NCBI GenBank assembly: GCA_044227805.1
Contig: JBGAWA010000099.1
Location: forward strand, 1 to 15,881
Length of the DNA: 15,881 nucleotides
Direction: 5' to 3'
DNA from: JACCZZ01 sp044227805
Lineage (GTDB): Bacteria > Bacteroidota > Bacteroidia > Chitinophagales > UBA10324
The notes under the pieces are model-generated. The model ran no database searches and was not told where the DNA came from. It saw only the letters and a list, made by a program, of their open reading frames with translations. A program made the translations under genes and the position numbers. How positions within the stretch are numbered: the first letter of the stretch is position 1; each line of letters starts with the position of its first letter. Positions 13,688-15,881 of this stretch are shown in pieces.

Positions 13688-15881
13688 ATGAAAACTTTAT
13701 TCATTTCAATGGTTGTTTTACAGCTCTCATTCACCCAAAATACAGGTGCGCAGCCGGTTGCACAGGAATTTGCAGCGAACACCATTCGTACCGGCTTTGT
13801 CGAAAACAAAGGTCAGGTGACTGATCAGTTCCATCGGCCCAATCAGGCAGTTCGCTTTATTTATGCGGCTGACAATTTTAATCTTCAGTTGAAAAACGAT
13901 GGTTTCAGCTATGAGCTTTTCCAGGCTGTCTCCAAACAACACAAACCTGCCCATGCAACTTATGCGGAACACGATCTTCAGCAAACCGGCAATGGCGGTT
14001 TCAAGGATCAGTATGTGATATCGCACAGGATTGATGTGAAGTTTATTAATGCCGATTTTCCTGAAATGATGACTTCGCAGCCCGATAGCACCCGACTGCA
14101 TTTTTATACTACCGGTACAGGGATCAACGGTATTACAAATGTGCACAGCTACCAAACGATAACTTATAAAAATATCTACCCAGGCATTGACCTGGTTTTT
14201 GCAGCACCTAACGATGGGTATCCATTTTTAAAATATGAATGGCACGTCCATACAGGCGCCGATCCTGATCTTATTAATCTGCAATATTATGGTGCATCGC
14301 TGATGAATTCGCCGGCTGACGGCAGTGTCGATATTTTGGCAGTGAACGGAAGGATTAAGGAAGGCAACATCGTGGCCTACACTGAAATTAATCACATGCC
14401 GGTTGATGTGCGTTATGTCATTTCCGGTAATAAGTTGCGCTATGTTTCAACCGGTTTGAATGGCCACGCGGTGATCATAGATCCAAACATAACATGGTTC
14501 ACCTATTATGGCGGAAGTTCAACAGAAGACCTCTATGAAGGAGAATTATCCGTCGACAGTAAAGGCAATCCACTGCTTGCCGGCAATACGATGAGTACAC
14601 TTTATATTGCAAGCACCGGTGCGCACCAGGTTACATTCGGCGGCGGCATGGTTGATGGCTTCGCTGCCAAATTTAAACCATCGGGTCAACTGATGTGGGC
14701 AACCTATTACGGCTCCAATGACCGTGATGGCTGTCATGCGATTACGGCTGATAACCTGCTGAATGTTTTTGTCGGCGGTAATACATTCAGCAATAACGGT
14801 ATTGCCACCGCAGGTTCGCATCAGCCTGTTTTTGGCGGCGCGATGGACGCATTTCTCGTGAAGTTTGATATGAATGGCATACGTCAATGGGCGACCTATT
14901 ACGGAGGTAGCGGTTATGGTGATCAGATTAGTGCGATTACCTGTGATGCCATAGGCAACATTTATTTTACCGGTTACACTTGCAGTGAAGATAACATTGC
15001 CACGGCAGGCGCTTACCAGGAAGTATATAATGGCACTGACGCAATTACCGGAGAATGCGGCCATTTTTACTGGTGCAGTTATTATGGCGGAGAAGGCGAT
15101 GAACATGGCAGAGGACTTCAGACAGATGCAGATGGCAATGCCTATATGGGAGGTTGGACGATCAGTCAGACAGGCATTGGAACACCGGGCACTGCGGATC
15201 CTGAATGGAATGAAGGATATAACAATGAGGGTTATCCATCCGCTGATGGCTATCTCGCAAAATTTACGACAGATGGCCAGCTTGCGTGGGGTACCTACTA
15301 TGGCGGGCCCAGCCTTGATCGGTCAAGAGGAATTGCGGTTGATAAAGAAAATAATTTCATCTATCTCGCCGGGCAAACGGGAAGCGATGAGGATGTAAGC
15401 GGCAATATATTTATGGCGGATGAAGGATTGTTCCTGCAGGATGGATTTATTGCGAAATATACGGTTGATGGAGCCATGGTATGGAATTACATAGTGGGTG
15501 CCGGTGGTGAACAAAACGTATTTGATATTGAATGGGATAAAAAAAGCAAATCGTTGTATATGGCCGTGGTAACGGATACTGCTTTCTTCAACACATCAGG
15601 CGTTTATCAAAACAGTTCAAACGGCGGTGACGAAGTGCAACTCATCAAGCTGAATGTCAGTGATGCATGCAACGATAAATATGAACCCAACAACAACTAT
15701 CTCCTTGCGTCGAAAATCAACCCTACAGCTGATGCGGGTTATTATGGATATACCGGAGCTATTGCTTCCGACACTGACGAAGACTGGTTTCAATTTAAAA
15801 CGGTGGCAGTCACTCACCTGAAACTTGTCTTGTCGGATCTGTTATTTGACTATGACCTTTTCCTGTACAAAAAAAATGGCC
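13688..15881 (+). CDS. Secreted SBBP beta-propeller-repeat protein with PPC domain (3' partial)
   Basis: One frame is open from the ATG at 13688 to the window edge (731 codons, no stop). It starts with a signal peptide (MKTLFISMVVLQLSFTQNTGAQ). Residues ~35-265 are the N-terminal domain usually found before SBBP repeats (GFVENKGQVTDQ, YKNIYPGIDLVF). SBBP-type units follow, marked by W-x-x-YYGG at about residues 270, 337, 401, 461 and 533 and a diverged WNYIVGAGG at ~599, each with a preceding DAF.AKF/DGFIAKY strand. From ~659 (DKYEPNNNY, DTDEDWFQFK, YDLFLYKKNG) it reads as a pre-peptidase C-terminal (PPC) domain. Proteins of this design are large surface or secreted Bacteroidota proteins, often T9SS cargo; the sorting domain would lie beyond the edge. 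The unit near 15040-15075 is about three residues shorter than its neighbours (TDAITGECGHFYWCSYYGG), perhaps from compensating indels. The ligand is unknown. Confidence 0.88.
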   Translation, partial: MKTLFISMVVLQLSFTQNTGAQPVAQEFAANTIRTGFVENKGQVTDQFHRPNQAVRFIYAADNFNLQLKNDGFSYELFQAVSKQHKPAHATYAEHDLQQTGNGGFKDQYVISHRIDVKFINADFPEMMTSQPDSTRLHFYTTGTGINGITNVHSYQTITYKNIYPGIDLVFAAPNDGYPFLKYEWHVHTGADPDLINLQYYGASLMNSPADGSVDILAVNGRIKEGNIVAYTEINHMPVDVRYVISGNKLRYVSTGLNGHAVIIDPNITWFTYYGGSSTEDLYEGELSVDSKGNPLLAGNTMSTLYIASTGAHQVTFGGGMVDGFAAKFKPSGQLMWATYYGSNDRDGCHAITADNLLNVFVGGNTFSNNGIATAGSHQPVFGGAMDAFLVKFDMNGIRQWATYYGGSGYGDQISAITCDAIGNIYFTGYTCSEDNIATAGAYQEVYNGTDAITGECGHFYWCSYYGGEGDEHGRGLQTDADGNAYMGGWTISQTGIGTPGTADPEWNEGYNNEGYPSADGYLAKFTTDGQLAWGTYYGGPSLDRSRGIAVDKENNFIYLAGQTGSDEDVSGNIFMADEGLFLQDGFIAKYTVDGAMVWNYIVGAGGEQNVFDIEWDKKSKSLYMAVVTDTAFFNTSGVYQNSSNGGDEVQLIKLNVSDACNDKYEPNNNYLLASKINPTADAGYYGYTGAIASDTDEDWFQFKTVAVTHLKLVLSDLLFDYDLFLYKKNG

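Noticed and set aside
14546..15106. 186-codon minus-strand frame opposite the SBBP-protein gene
   Set aside because: The plus strand encodes SBBP repeats with signal peptide and PPC domain; the opposite frame is repetitive and low in information, as expected for an antisense shadow.

Overview
The window looks like a chromosome segment of a Bacteroidota bacterium, probably a Chitinophagales/Sphingobacteriia-type lineage. The evidence is three proteins ending in type IX secretion (T9SS) C-terminal sorting domains, a SprB-like repeat module, SBBP/PPC-type secreted architecture, starts without clear Shine-Dalgarno sites, and the housekeeping genes hscB, rseP and dxr in Bacteroidota-like form. This assignment comes from protein features only; no marker gene fixes the genus.

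Layout. Positions 1-1215 (+) hold the 3' part of a secreted repeat protein with a T9SS tail, followed by a clear intrinsic terminator. Positions 1216-1949 have no confident gene but include a palindrome-rich, GC-richer islet (about 1700-1949) that abuts an unrecognised ORF (1950-2468, +). From 2525 to 8410 all genes are on the minus strand: tRNA-Leu(CAA) with its terminator, hscB, a DUF3267-type membrane metallopeptidase whose last 40 or so codons are hidden by a frameshift, rseP, dxr, and a secreted lipase-like hydrolase with SprB-like and T9SS modules. lipase-dxr-rseP run in one direction with short gaps (83 and 41 bp) and may be co-transcribed. From 8902 to the end everything is on the plus strand: a large frameshift-riddled PNGase F-like/LamG/T9SS protein, a frameshifted endonuclease III (nth) and the start of a large SBBP beta-propeller protein with a PPC domain that runs off the window.

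Two observations stand out. First, a ~155 bp palindromic repeat occurs twice in direct orientation (8617-8768 and 13211-13366), with a third degenerate half copy at 8522-8562. The two full copies show a G:C to A:T compensatory change in the long stem, as expected if the fold is selected. Second, nearly all frameshifts lie between these two copies. Those that can be resolved are single-base changes, mostly in short homopolymers, with the protein motifs intact across them. This points to a poorly corrected assembly segment, perhaps a gap filled across repeats, rather than ordinary gene decay, although real decay is not excluded.

Functionally the window mixes core metabolism and quality control (Fe-S assembly, MEP isoprenoid pathway, intramembrane proteolysis, base excision repair) with cell-surface and secreted proteins. 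I see no phage, IS transposase, CRISPR array or defence operon.
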